The notes beneath the pieces are model-generated. The model saw nothing but the letters and a program-made list of their open reading frames with translations, made no database searches and was not told the DNA's origin. Shown here one piece after another: positions 44,305 through 55,161 of a DNA stretch of 64,000 bases (within the stretch, counting starts at the first letter, position 1; each line of letters starts with the position of its first letter). Source of the stretch: CAWBRT01 sp963814745 (lineage in GTDB: Bacteria > Acidobacteriota > Terriglobia > Terriglobales > Acidobacteriaceae); the NCBI GenBank assembly GCA_963814745.1, contig CAWFEA010000006.1, positions 124,001 through 188,000 on the forward strand, given 5' to 3'. A program made the position numbers and the translations under genes.

Positions 44305-45819
44305 ATGACAAACCAGGTAGTTGCCATCGGGGTAATCCTGCTCTTTGTGCTCGGCGCCACCATTGTTGGCATGATCCCCGGTATCAAGCAAAAGATGACG
44401 CTGGAAGAATGGGCGGTAGGCGGACGCAGCTTTGGCCGCTGGCTGAACTGGTTCATTCTGGCGGGCGAGATCTATACAGCCTTCGCCTTTCTTGGTGGCA
44501 GCGGTTGGGCTTATGCTCGGGGCGGTCCGACTTTTTATATCCTGGGATATTGTTCCCTGGCCTACGTGGTTGGCTACTACGTGCTGCCAAAGATGTCTCC
44601 CATCGGCCGTCGCCACGGATTGATGACCCAGCCGGATTTGGTGGAACATATCTATGCCAGCCGTTCGCTGGGAATTCTCACCGCCTGTATCGGTATTATC
44701 TTCCTCCTGCCATATTTGCAGCTTCAGCTCACCGGCTTGGGATTGATCATCGAAACCTGCTCCTACGGGCTTATCACCAGGGTGCCGGCCATGCTCATGG
44801 CGTTCACCATGGTTGCCGCCTTCGTTTTCTTGAGCGGGCTCAAAGGAGTTGCTGCCACCGCGGTCATAAAAGATATCGTTATGATTGTTGCGGTGGCTTT
44901 TTTCGGCATCTATCTGCCGATCCACTTCTTCGGCAGCGTAGGTGGCATGTTTGAGGCGCTGGACGCCGCCAAACCTGGATTCTTGATCGCGCCGGGAGGT
45001 ACCAAGACTCTCGATGCAAGCTGGATGATGTCTACCCTGGTGCTGACCAGCTTGGGCTTTTACATGTGGCCTCACCTCACGGGGAATAGTTTCAGCGCTA
45101 AGAATCCCGATGTGCTTCGGCATAATGCCGTGTACCTGCCCTGGTATCAGATTTGCATGCTGTTCCCGATGCTGGTCGGCTTCACCGCTTTGCTGGTCAT
45201 TGTTCCCGCCCTCAAGACGCCCGACATGGCCTTCATGGCTCTCGTCCGTCAAGTGCTTCCCGGCTGGGCCCTCGGTCTGGTGGGCGGCGCCGGCGCGTTG
45301 GCCTGCATGATACCGGCCGCCGACCTCATCCTGACCACATCCATGCTCTTTACCCGCAATGTCGTTTGCCGGGCGGCAGGCCGCGAAATCGCTCCGCAAT
45401 CCCAGCGCAAGCTCGCCAGGTTCGTCGTTCTCGTTTTGACCATGGCCGCACTGGGGTTGGCCATCTTTCTGCCCAACATGCTCGTCAACCTGCTGCTCAC
45501 CGGATACTCCGGCGTGACCCAGTTCTTCCCCATGATCGTCTTTGGCCTGTTCTGGAAATCGAGCACCAAAATCGCATCCTTCTGCGGCCTCATCGTGGGC
45601 GAGTTCTTGGTCTTCTATCTGATCCTGAGCAAACTCGATCCTCTGACCGTGGGCTCGCTTCACCTCAACGCCGGGTTTGTCGCCTTGGTCGTTAACCTGG
45701 TGGTATTCCTGGTCGTAAGCCTGGTGACCAGTACGCCGGCCGGGGTGGAGCGGAAACTCCGCGCCATCGAAGGTACGGATTCGTCTCCAGCAGCGTCAAC
45801 CCCGGTGGGCACTCATTGA
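44305..45819 (+). CDS. Sodium:solute symporter (SSS family)
   Basis: About 504 residues, some 13 membrane helices. SSS features: EEWAVGGRSFGRWLNWFILAGEIYTAFAFLGGSGWAY region (Na-site helix 1), GRRHGLMTQPDLVEHIY, FLSGLKGVAATAVIKDI, and the Na2-site helix MIPAADLILTTSMLFTRNV. ATG 44305 follows AGGTGAG; a GTG at 44296 is also in frame. It is paired with DUF3311. The substrate class could be an amino acid, peptide breakdown product or organic acid. Confidence 0.93.
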   Translation: MTNQVVAIGVILLFVLGATIVGMIPGIKQKMTLEEWAVGGRSFGRWLNWFILAGEIYTAFAFLGGSGWAYARGGPTFYILGYCSLAYVVGYYVLPKMSPIGRRHGLMTQPDLVEHIYASRSLGILTACIGIIFLLPYLQLQLTGLGLIIETCSYGLITRVPAMLMAFTMVAAFVFLSGLKGVAATAVIKDIVMIVAVAFFGIYLPIHFFGSVGGMFEALDAAKPGFLIAPGGTKTLDASWMMSTLVLTSLGFYMWPHLTGNSFSAKNPDVLRHNAVYLPWYQICMLFPMLVGFTALLVIVPALKTPDMAFMALVRQVLPGWALGLVGGAGALACMIPAADLILTTSMLFTRNVVCRAAGREIAPQSQRKLARFVVLVLTMAALGLAIFLPNMLVNLLLTGYSGVTQFFPMIVFGLFWKSSTKIASFCGLIVGEFLVFYLILSKLDPLTVGSLHLNAGFVALVVNLVVFLVVSLVTSTPAGVERKLRAIEGTDSSPAASTPVGTH

Positions 45820-46067
45820 TCCGGTCGCGAAGGAAGGGCACGTCGGCGAGATTCAGCAGATCGCCGAGGTGCCTCCTGAAGCCATCCGTCGAGGTTCGGG
45901 ACCGCGCGGGCTTCTGGCTGCGGGAGCGGAAAATAGCATCTCTCCATTGCTCGTCCAACCGGAACCTTAGTGATCTACGTCACAGAACATGAGAACGAAA
46001 AAGCGCAGAGTGTCTTGAGTATAACAGGGGGTTCACCTTAGATGATTCCAAAGAGTGTGCGCCGGGC

Positions 46068-46454
46068 ATGACCGCCACGGATCAGGCAACGCTGCTCTGC
46101 GTTGATGACAATAAATTGGCTCTTGAAGTGCGAAAACTGCTGCTGGAAAGTGCGGGCTACTCCGTCCTGGCCGCCAGCGACTCCGCCACTGCGATGGAGC
46201 TATTCTCTTCCTCTTCGGTGGACCTGGTGGTGAGCGATCACCTCCTGCAAGGAGCCACCGGTACAGCTTTGGCCGCCACCATGAAAAAGCTAAAGCCCCA
46301 GATCCCAATCGTAATCATGTCCGGCATGGTGGATGCACCCGAGGGCATGGAACATGCCGATCTGTTCATTTGTAAGACGGATACCCCCCAAGAGGTATTG
46401 CGGAAGATTGCAGAATTAGTGAGCCGTAGCTCTCAGCACAACGCGGCGGAATAA
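46068..46454 (+). CDS. Single-domain response regulator
   Basis: 128 residues, a receiver only: LLCVDDNKLALEVRKLLLES with the acidic pair, phospho-acceptor Asp in LVVSDHLLQG, Ser in IVIMSGM and Lys in LFICKTDTP. There is no output domain, so it acts as a relay or by protein contact. No kinase is adjacent. The IS630 element is inserted eight bases after its stop. Confidence 0.9.
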   Translation: MTATDQATLLCVDDNKLALEVRKLLLESAGYSVLAASDSATAMELFSSSSVDLVVSDHLLQGATGTALAATMKKLKPQIPIVIMSGMVDAPEGMEHADLFICKTDTPQEVLRKIAELVSRSSQHNAAE

Positions 46455-46462
46455 TCGGACTA

Positions 46463-47552
46463 TTGAGCATTGCATAATATACTTACAACGGGAATAGCTC
46501 TGCCTGCTCCCAGAAGGCCATAACCAAAGTAGGGCGTCGGCGCATCCGCCGCAGTGCCTTCCGGGCATAGTGACTCAGTTTGCCGAAGCTCTTGGGGCAG
46601 AAATTCGGTAGCTCGTGCTGCTTCCAGTGCGACCACAGATACTCGACCGGATTCAGTTCCGGAGCATAGGCGGGCAGGAATTCCAACCAGATCCGCCCTC
46701 GCTGCTCGCGCACGAAGTCCCAGACCAGACGACCGCGATGGCTTTTCAACCCATCCCAGATGATTAACAACTTGCCGGGAACGTGCCGCAGCAGATGAGA
46801 GAGAAACTCGACCACCTGCGGACTGCGGATGCTGCCCGGAAACAGTCGGAAGTAGAAGTTCCACCACGTTACCCCTGCCATGGCTGACAAGGTCTTCCAA
46901 TTGAAGTGGTACTGCAGGACGGGCGTCTGGCCCCGTGGAGCCCACGTACGGCAGCGGTGCGGGCGCTCGCTCAATCCGCTTTCGTCGATGAAGACGACGG
47001 TGCGGCCCTCATTTTTGGCCTTTTTTTAACTCCGGCCAGCGATCCCGCTTCCACTGCTGAATCTTGGCTTCGTCCCGTTCCAAGGCGCGTCCCGTCGGTC
47101 GCTGGCAACTCCAACCCAGTTGCCGCAGAATACGCCATGCCTGCGAGGGGTGGTACTTCACCCCGCATTCGCGTTCGATCAGGTGGGTCACTCGCGCCGA
47201 CGTCCATAGGCTGGTTTCATATCCGAGTGCTTGTGGGCCACGCTTCAGACCACGCTCGATTCGCCGCAGGTCTTCGGGACGTAGGCGCGGTTTGCGACCC
47301 GCTCGTCCTGCCTTTTTAAGCGCCCGCCGTCCACCTTCCTGGAGTTGTCGAGCCCACTGACCCACCGATTGCCGATGTACCTTTACACGCCGCGCCACCT
47401 CGGACTGGCTATATCCCTGCTTCAGCAGCCGCGCCGCTTCCATCCGCCGCTGCTCCAGTGCGTCAAAATCTCTGCGAACTCCCGCTGGATTGCCCATGCA
47501 CGGCAGGATAGCACAATCTTTCAGAAATGTCAGTATATTATTCAATACTCAA
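46463..47552 (-). mobile_element. IS630-family insertion sequence, complete
   Basis: About 1090 bp. Terminal inverted repeats at 46463-46487 and 47528-47552 match at 22 of 25 positions (TTGAGCATTGCATAATATAC against TTGAGTATTGAATAATATAC). TA flanks both ends (46461-46462 and 47553-47554), the IS630 target duplication. One transposase gene fills the element. Confidence 0.9.
46483..47497 (-). CDS. IS630-family transposase (frame change at an A7 run)
   Basis: ATG 47497 gives MGNPAGVRRDFDALEQRRME, a helix-turn-helix (LLKQGYSQSEVARRVKVHRQ), a linker and a winged domain (KYHPSQAWRILRQLGWSCQR). The DDE catalytic part follows: VVFIDESGLSERPH (Asp 1), LLIIWDGLKSHRG (Asp 2) and AYAPELNPVEYLWSHWK (Glu). 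Between them, at 47021-47027, a run of seven A on the coding strand breaks the frame: in the first frame it ends GQK-stop at 47009, while the DDE part is read as if the run had six A. Either slippage on the run is used to make full-length protein, or the run has expanded and the copy is dead. Confidence 0.88.
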
Positions 47553-47633
47553 TAATCACCAATTACCAGGCGACACGACACCAACGGCGAGCACAAAGAC
47601 AATCCGCTCGCCGATGGCGTACCCAAGCAAAGG

Positions 47634-48935
47634 TCAGGGTAGCTGTCTGACTCCGGTTGCCTGCCGCAATTGTTCGACGGCGAGCATGTAGTTGGCGAGC
47701 GCCTGACGGTAGGCGAGCTGGGTGGCGCGATAAGTGCGTTCGGCGTCGAGGAAGTCCAGCAGCGCGACCGCGCCCTGGCGGTAGGCAAATTCGGCGATAT
47801 CGCGCGACTCCTGGGACTCCTTGAGATAGCCGGAATCATAGAGATTGACGATTTCTTCACTGCTCTTGACGCCCTCGCACGCGTTCTTTACGTCGGTAAT
47901 GACGGTCTCATTGGTGGCCTTCAAAGTGAACTCCGCTTGGGTTTGCGCAAACCTGGTGCGGGCAATCTCTCCTTGATTGCGGTTGAAGATGGCGAGAGGA
48001 ATATTGAAGAACATGGAGCCGGTGCTGGCCGAGGAGACATGAGAGTAGTCAAAAGAAACATTCAGATCCTGTTTGCCGTTGGCTTGCGCCAGGGCCACTT
48101 GGCTGTGCGCGGCGGTCACGCCAAGTTGTGCCGCGCGCGCATCCGGACGCTCCCGCAAGGCGAGCGCCTGCAAGTCGTCAAGATTTTCTTTCACCGGCGC
48201 GTATATGAGGTCGCCATCAACGTCGTAATCGCGAGCAACCGCATCGTACCCGGTCGCTTGCCGCAGCGCAGTCAACGCCTGGACCTTGGCCAGCCTGGCG
48301 GAGTTGACGTCGGTTTGAAACTGCAATAGCTGCACTTTGATCTTGAGAAAGTCGCCCTTGCTGATATCGCCGGCCTGGAAGCGTTCGTCGTTGATTTTGA
48401 CCGTCTGCCGAAAGCTCTTGAGGTCTTCTAGGGCAAAGGCCAGGTTGGACTCGGCGAGCAAGGCGCTGACGAACTGCTGGGCGACGTTGAACCTCAGCGT
48501 GCGCTCCATGTCCGCGATCTGCGCTCGGGTAACGCTCGTCTGATCGCGAGCCGCATCCAGTCTTCTCAGCCGCTTGCCTCCGCGCTCGATCAGATAGCCT
48601 GCCCCAATGTCGAACTGCTGCAACGTGTCCAGCGTATTGGTCGAAAACAGGCTTGGGTTAAAGAACGGAACGAACTGTGCGTCCCAGGAAAGCAACGGGT
48701 TGGGACGCAGCCCGGCGGTAACTTCCTGCGCTTTGTTCTGATCGATCTGGGTGCGAGCGGCCTTGATTGCCGGATTGTTGTCGAGCGCCAACTGCAGGGC
48801 TTGCTCCAGCGTGATTCTGGTGGTCTGCGCCGCGGCCAAGCCTGAGAGACAAATCACCGTCGCCAAGCATGCTCTCACCCACCGATAAAATCGAATCCAG
48901 CGCGGACTGGCTTCAGCAACCTTTGCGCTCCTCAA
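47634..48935 (-). CDS. Outer-membrane factor of heavy-metal efflux system (CzcC/CusC-like)
   Basis: 433 residues. TTG start at 48935, preceded by AGGAG and overlapping the pump's stop (TTGA), i.e. translationally coupled. Signal peptide WVRACLATVICLSGLAAAQ, first OEP domain TLEQALQLALDNNPAIKAAR, second LRERPDARAAQLGVTAAHSQ, with the coiled-coil arms between. The coding frame is intact. It forms the outer-membrane channel for the pump and fusion protein encoded upstream on the same strand. Confidence 0.9.
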   Translation of the reverse strand: MRSAKVAEASPRWIRFYRWVRACLATVICLSGLAAAQTTRITLEQALQLALDNNPAIKAARTQIDQNKAQEVTAGLRPNPLLSWDAQFVPFFNPSLFSTNTLDTLQQFDIGAGYLIERGGKRLRRLDAARDQTSVTRAQIADMERTLRFNVAQQFVSALLAESNLAFALEDLKSFRQTVKINDERFQAGDISKGDFLKIKVQLLQFQTDVNSARLAKVQALTALRQATGYDAVARDYDVDGDLIYAPVKENLDDLQALALRERPDARAAQLGVTAAHSQVALAQANGKQDLNVSFDYSHVSSASTGSMFFNIPLAIFNRNQGEIARTRFAQTQAEFTLKATNETVITDVKNACEGVKSSEEIVNLYDSGYLKESQESRDIAEFAYRQGAVALLDFLDAERTYRATQLAYRQALANYMLAVEQLRQATGVRQLP

Positions 48936-51900
48936 AATTCTGTTTCTCCTTCCGGTGCGGGCAGGACGTCGCCCTCGCGGGCCATCGAAACGTAGAGAGT
49001 TGGCAGCAGGAACACCCCAATGACCAAGGCTACGAGCAAACCGCCGACGATGACGATAGCGAACGGGCGCTGTGAGTCGGAGCCGATGTCGTGCGACATC
49101 GCCGCCGGCAGCAGCCCGAAGGTCGCCACCAGCATGGTCATCAGGATCGGGCGGAGCCTGAGGGTGGCTCCGGTGATCGCCGCTTGCAGCACGGTCACGC
49201 CGCGAGCGCGGATCTGGTTGATGTACTCCAGCATGATCACGCCGGTCTGCACGGAGACGCCGAACAGAGCCAGAAACCCGATCCCGGACGAGACGCTGAA
49301 ATGGGTTCCGGTCAACAACAGCGCGAGCAGCCCGCCGAGCGGCGCGAGACTGACGTTGATCAAGATCAGCAGCGACCACTTAAAAGAGCTGAACATCGTG
49401 TACAGGATCATGAAGATCAGCAATACCGTCAATGGAATGATGATGGCAAGCCGGCGATTGGCGCGCTTCTGGCTCGCGTACTCCCCGGCCCAATCCAGGT
49501 AGTACCCGGCGGGCAACTTGACCTGCGTCATTCACTTTGTTCATCGCCTCCTGCACGGTGCTGCCGAGGTCGCGGCCGCGTACGCTGTACTTGATGGCGA
49601 TGTAGCGCGAGTTGGCCTCGCGATAGATCATCGACGCGCCGTCTTCCACCTTGATATCGCATAGCTGGCCGAGCGCAACCCGTTCGCCGGACGGGGCAAG
49701 GATGCGGATATTCGCGATATCGTCGATGCTTCGGCGGAACGGCTCCTGGTAGCGCACGACCAGGTCGAAGCGTTCTTCGTCCTTCAGAATCTGGCTGACT
49801 GGAGTTGCCGCCGGCGGCGGTCTGAATCGCATCCTGCACGTCGGCAACATTGATTCCGAAACGATCGGTCTTCTGGCGGTTGACGATGAGGTTGACATTG
49901 GGCTGGCCGAGAACACGAAAGACGCCCAGGTCGGTGATGCCGGGAACTTTCCTCATCACATCGGCGATTTCGTTCGCCTTGGTTTCGAGTTCCTTGAGAT
50001 CGGTGCCAAAGATCTTTACCGCCAGTTCACCTTTCACGCCGCTTACGGCCTCTTCCATGTTGTCGGCAATCGGCTGCGAAAAGCCCCAGATCGCGCCGGG
50101 AATCTTTTCCACCTCCTGGTCCATGGCGGCGATCAGCTCTTCCTTGTTTTCGTGGAACTGCGGGCGCCATCGGCTCTGCGGTTTAAGGTCGACGAAGTAC
50201 TCGGTGTTGAAGAAGCCGGTGGCGTCGGTGCCGTCATCCGGACGGCCAACCTGCGATACGACCTGGGTCACTTCCGGGAAGCTGGCGAAGACCAATCTTG
50301 CCTGGTCCATGATCCGCGTAGCCTTCTGTCGGGCCTGTGCTGGGGTCGAGCGTGCCGCGCGCCCAGATGGCGCCTTCATCGAGATGCGGCAGAAACTCTG
50401 AACCGATCACTCCGCCAAAGGCAAGAAAGAGGGTCAGCACCCCGGCGGCGGCCGGCCAGCGCCAAGGGTCACGCGGCGGTGCGCGAGGCACCATTCCAGC
50501 GCCCGGCGATAATGAGCCGTGTGTCCACGCCAGCACCGGATTTCGCCATTCATGCGTGCCGCGACGGAACAAGATAACTGGCCAGCACGGGCGCGAGCAG
50601 CATCGAGAAGACGAGCGAACCCAGCAGCGCAAAGACCACGGTCCAGGCCATGGGCATGAACAGGCGTCCTTCAACCCGCTGCAAGCGTGAGAATCGGCAC
50701 GTAGGAAACAATAACGATGGCGACGCGCATAGAACACCGGCCGCTGCACTTCATGGGCGGCCAACTGGATGGTCCAGCCGATGTTGTGCTCCCGGGCGTC
50801 GGGTTCGGCGAGGCGGCGCAGGATGTTCTCCACCATGACCACGCAGCCATCGACGATCATGCCGAAATCGAGCGCCCCCAGCGAGAGCAGATTCGCGGGT
50901 ATGTGGCGCAGGTCCAGCAGAATCGAGGCAAAGAACAGCGAGAACGGAATGGTCAGGGCCACAATCAGGGCGGAACGGACGTTTCCCAGAAAGAGGAACA
51001 GGATCAGGACCACCAGAAAATGCCTTCGCTCAGATTGCGAAGCACGGTGTGCGTGGTGTAATGCACCAGATCGTCGCGATCGAGGTGGGGAACGATCTTC
51101 ACGCCCGGGCGGCAAGATGTGGTCGTTGAGGTCTTTGACCTTCGCATGAATGTCGCGCCAGCGTGGCTTCCGCTTCGGCGCCCTTGCGCATCTGCACAAT
51201 GCCTTCAACCGCATCGTCGTCATCGACCACCCGGCCGTCCTCGCGGTGGATCGGCCTTGCCGATGCGCCCCAGGCGAATCTTCGGCCCTTGCGTCACCGT
51301 CGGCGACGTCGCGCACCCGCACCGGGGTTCCGTTCTGTGCCTTGAGCACGGTCGCGCCAATGTCGTCGGTGTTCTGCATCAGCCCGACGACGCGAATGTT
51401 GTAGGCCTGCTGGCCCTTTTCGATGAAGCTGCCGCCGGCATTGACGTTGTTGGCCGCCAGCGCCTGCTCCACCTGGCCATGCCCAAGCCGTAGGCGACCA
51501 GCTTGTCGGGATCAACCTGTACCTGGTACTCGCGGGTCTCGCCGCCAAAGATGGAAACCGCGGCCACATTGGGTACCGACATTAAGTACTTGAAGACCAC
51601 CCAGTCCTGCAGCGCCTTCAAGTCCATGACGGTGTAACTGCGGGTTGCTGCTGACCAGCGTGTACCAATAGATCTGGCCGGCCGGGCTGAAGTCGGGGCC
51701 GATCTGCGGATTGAACCCGGGCGGCAGATTCACCAGCGTCAACTTTTCCAGCACCTGCTGGCGGTTCTGCAGGTTGTCGCTGTCGTCATCGAAGATGAGG
51801 GTGATGAACGACAGTCCGGCCAGCGACAGCGAGCGCAGATGCGCCAGGTGGCCGACGCCGTTCATCTGAGTTTCGATCGGGATCGTGACCTGCTGCTCGA

Positions 51901-52081
51901 CCTCTTCCGCGGCGCGGCCCGGCCATTGCGTAATGACCTGGGCATACTTGTCCGCGACATCCGGGTAGGCCTCCACCGGCAGCCGATGAAACGAGATGAT
52001 GCCCCAGATCAGCAGCAGGATCCCGATGCTAAGGACAAGCATCTTGCTCCGGAGCGCAAAGTCGACAATCCGGTTGATCAT
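48932..52081 (-). CDS. Heavy-metal RND efflux pump (CzcA/CusA family), heavily frameshifted
   Basis: The span of 3150 bases equals a normal pump of about 1,050 residues. Family sequence appears in order but in changing frames: N-terminus INRIVDFALRSKMLVLSIGI and RLPVEAYPDVADKYAQVITQ; porter parts (TFAGPNVAAVSIFGGE-like VPNVAAVSIFGGETREYQV); the HME signature helix LGALDFGMIVDGCVVMVENI; FGGVIGSEFLPHLDEGAIW; the C-terminal helices LIFMILYTMFSSFKWSLLIL and FLALFGVSVQTGVIMLEYIN. About ten one-base shifts interrupt it, densest from 49.5 to 51.7 kb. No segment is missing, so read errors are likelier than decay. Proton-driven export of divalent or monovalent metal ions; the ion is not decidable. Confidence 0.85.
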
Positions 52082-52084
52082 CGC

Positions 52085-53210
52085 TTATTGCGACTCCGAA
52101 GCGCTCGAGAACTGAAGCGCGTTGATGACCACCTTGGATTGGAGATCAAGTCCGGCCATCACCTGCTGAACACCGTCGGAGAGCACCGGGCCAAGCTGGA
52201 CCTCCTGCCGGCGAAACTGCTTCTGGCCAAGGGGAACGAATACCCAGTCCTTGTCGTGCATCCGTATGGTGGCTGACACCGGAATTACCATCCGCTCCTG
52301 CGCCTTGTCGACTTGAACGAAGCCGTGACGAACATTCCGGAACGAAGGACTCGTCCGGGATTGTCGATCTCAATGCGGACCTTGGCCGAGCGGGTGGCCG
52401 GATCGAGTACGCGGCTGATGTTGCTGACTTTGCCCTTGAAGGTGCGATCCGGTATGGCGTTCGCGCGAATCTCGGCGGTGTCCCCCACGTGAACCCGCAT
52501 CAGCGCGTCTTCATAGACATCACACAAGACCCACACCCGCGAGAGATCCGCAATCGGTGAACAGGTTCGGCGAATTGTCCATGGAGCGCACGCCGGTGCC
52601 GCCGGTCACGTTCTGCTCGACAATGGTTCCTGAGATAGGAGCGCGAACGTTGAGAACCGGAGACGGGTGCCCCGGGTCGTGCCCCAAGAATTCGCAGACG
52701 TTGATCGGCGGTGGCCAAGTCGACTTTGGCCTTCTCTTCGGCATCGTGCGCAAGTTCAAGATCCTTTTGCGCAATGGCGCCTTTGTCGTACAAGAGTTGA
52801 GAGCGGTCAAGCTGTTTGCGGGCAAGAATCTCGTCGGCTCGGAATTTCTGCAGATCGGAAAAAGCCGAAGCGAGGTCCGGGCTGCTGATGCGGACCAGCA
52901 CCTGCCCTTTCTGAACGTCGTCGCCCAGGCGAACGCGGATATCAACCGCACGCCCCCCGGAGAGCGAAAGCACCGGAACCGTCCGGTTGACGTCTGGGGC
53001 GACTACCCCGTTCACATGCAGCTCATCGAAGACCTGCCGAGAACTGACTTCGGCGACACGAAAGCGTTCCGGGGCATTCATCTCGATGACATTCGGGTCA
53101 GGAGATGTGATCACCTGCGTCTTCGCCGTTTCCGAGTTTCCCCGCGAACAGCTCGCGACGCCCAGCGCCAGCAACCAACTCATCGCAAGAATGGCAGGGG
53201 TCATCCGCAT
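52085..53210 (-). CDS. RND membrane-fusion protein (CzcB/CusB-like), frameshifted
   Basis: ATG 53210: MRMTPAILAMSWLLALGVASC, with lipobox GVASC, so a likely lipoprotein. Biotinyl-lipoyl half PVLSLSGGRAVDIRVRLGDD; hairpin ELAHDAEEKAKVDLATADQR; second half VRAPISGTIVEQNVTGGTGV; beta-barrel ALMRVHVGDTAEIRANAIPD; C-terminal domain VSATIRMHDKDWVFVPLG. The frame changes near 52690, 52540 and 52290. It joins the pump and channel. Its stop is three bases before the pump start, so the order is fusion protein, pump, channel in one operon. Confidence 0.85.
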
Positions 53211-53350
53211 TGGAAGTGCGGTGATGCCGATCTTATGAATCCGGCAGCTCTGCTTACACACCTGGCTTTCAATCCTCATCCTTACAAACTCTTACGATTG
53301 ATTCACGATTCAAGAGCAAACCGGGGATTTTTTCGGTCCAGACCGGCCGT

Positions 53351-53533
53351 CTACTTGGTGTCTTTGTCAGAAGCGCTTGGCGGCTTGGGCTCTTCCTTGA
53401 TGGCCTCCTTGAAGCCGCGAATTCCTTCTCCCAAGCCTTTACCGAGGTCCTTCAGCTTACCGGGACCAAAAACGAGCAAAGCTATGCAAAATATGACCAG
53501 CAGGTGCATGGGCTGCATAAGGCCTTCAAACAT
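53351..53533 (-). CDS. tatA: TatA-family twin-arginine translocase subunit
   Basis: 60 residues: a short N-terminal helix (HLLVIFCIALLVFGPGKL) with the FGP hinge, an amphipathic helix KLKDLGKGLGEGIRGFKEAI and an acidic/basic tail. This is the classic TatA/E layout for the pore of the Tat protein export system. GGAGGT precedes the ATG. No tatB or tatC is adjacent. Confidence 0.93.
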   Translation of the reverse strand: MFEGLMQPMHLLVIFCIALLVFGPGKLKDLGKGLGEGIRGFKEAIKEEPKPPSASDKDTK

Positions 53534-53624
53534 GACGGACCTCCGTGCGGGCAGTGCCTCGACTTATCCGAGCCCAGGCGTCGCCGACCTCTCCTATTAT
53601 GATGGACAACTCAGAGGAAAACAA

Positions 53625-53747
53625 ACAGCCTATCTTTCGGCTGGAGGCTATCTTTCGGCCATGAACGCCAAGCACAACTCGCCCGAACTTCTCGTCGAGG
53701 CGATGCGCGCGGTTCTGTCGGGAAAAGTCTGGCCGCATCCGAAATAG
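53625..53747 (+). pseudogene. Possible tail of a NarL-type receiver domain
   Basis: The plus-strand frame reads GGYLSAMNAKHNSPELLVEA then MRAVLSGKVWPHPK and stops at 53747. It resembles the last helix of a NarL-type receiver domain (GYL..NSSPELLVEAIRAVLSG). Nothing upstream in this frame continues the match. A 14-base unit GGCTATCTTTCGGC is repeated just before it. Confidence 0.3.
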
Positions 53748-55161
53748 CGCTGCCGCTAACCGTGGCCACCGGAGTGGCCGAAATCACCGCGAAGGACGCC
53801 GCTGCCGATGTACCGGGATTGGGAGAAAGATTTGCAACCGTCACCAAGCTGGTCGCTTCGTTGGCGATATCCGCAGCGCTGATAGCCGCCGTCAACTGCG
53901 TGCTGCTGACATAGGTCGTAGCCCGCACAGCGCCATTCCACAGCACCGCCGAGGCTCGAAGCAAAGTTCGCGCCGTTTACCGTGAGAGTGAATTCCGCGC
54001 CGCCCGCGATCGCGCTCCCCGGGGACACCCCCAGCAATAGCGGTGTAAGTAGTGTGGCGTTGTAGACCTCCAGCAGCCCGCCAACATACCTGAAGCTGTA
54101 GTTGGCCGCGGTCAGGCTCTCCGTCAAGAACGTAATCGGATATGTGCCAACTGCCTGAGTTGCCTTCGCCGTAGTCGCCTGTATTCCAGCCCCAGGCGCT
54201 GCTCTGGCCGACGATGGTGGCGATGGTCTGGGTTGCCGCGTCGATGCGGCGCACGCCACATGCCGTATTGTCCACCAGGTACATATTATTGGCCGCATCG
54301 AAGGCGATGCCGGTCACGCCGCCGAAACTCGCCGACAATGCCGGGCCGCCGTCGCCGCCGAGCGCCTGTCGATAGCCTCCACATCCCCAGGTGCCGGGGG
54401 TACCGGCAAATAGATGTATGTAACCGCTAGGGTCAACGTTCCAGATGACGGAGTTCATGAGGTCGGACAGATACATGTTGCCTGCCGAGTCCATGGCCAT
54501 GCCGTTCAAATATCCGATGTAGGCATCGGCTGCCGGGAGTCCGTCTTCGCCGGTGACTCCGGCGCAAGTGCCGCCGCTGCCTCCCACGTAATTGCTAATA
54601 ATGCCGGGGGTCAGTGCCGCTGCCGGACCTTGCAGTGGCACCGAGGCGGAAAAAGGGGCAGGCGGAGAAACCGCCAAGTTAAGGATGTCGTCGTTGCTCA
54701 GCAATGCCGCCTGCACCGTACTGGCATTGCCAATGTTGACCGAGCCAAAGGCAAAGCTGGTCTGGGTGGCGTTGACGAAGCGAACGCCATCGGTCTCAAG
54801 GATGAAGAGATTGCCGATTCCATCGACGACCACGCCAGTGGGGGCGTTAAGACCGGCCTGGATGGCGATTCCTTTATCTCCGCTGGGACTGCAAAGTCCG
54901 CTACTGCCAGCCACCAGCGTTGTCAGCGTAGATACGGGATTGTATTGCGACATCTGGCAGTTGGTCGGCGAGGCAAAGTAAACATTGTCACTCGCATCTA
55001 CGGCGATGCTGCCGGATCCGCTGGGCAGCAACGGGCACAGACAGTCCCGCGGCCAACACAACCGTCAGCAGCGCGCACGCCTGGCGCAGAGCCACCCGGG
55101 CCCTGCCTCCCAACCCTCGCGCGAAGGTAAGAGTTTCCGCTTTGGCAATCTGATCAGCCAT
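53745..55161 (-). CDS. Secreted NHL-repeat protein with IPT/TIG-like domain (frameshifted, 3' end cut)
   Basis: ATG 55161 gives a leader, ALRQACALLTVVLAAGLSVP. NHL-type propeller repeats follow: SIAVDASDNVYFASPTNCQM, APTGVVVDGIGNLFILETDG, YLNGMAMDSAGNMYLSDLMN, VTGIAFDAANNMYLVDNTAC. An MBG-like strand region (ITFLTESLTAANYSFRYVGG) and an IPT-like domain (VSPGSAIAGGAEFTLTVNGA) come last. The frame shifts near 55030, 54170 and 53930. After ISATPVATVSGS, near 53745, family-like sequence stops exactly where the opposite-strand fragment ends, pointing to a rearrangement. Likely a surface or periplasmic scaffold. Confidence 0.65.

Noticed and set aside
44227..45663. Long minus-strand open frame of about 478 codons
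   Set aside because: Antisense shadow of the sodium:solute symporter; very His/Gln/Asp-rich with no domain.
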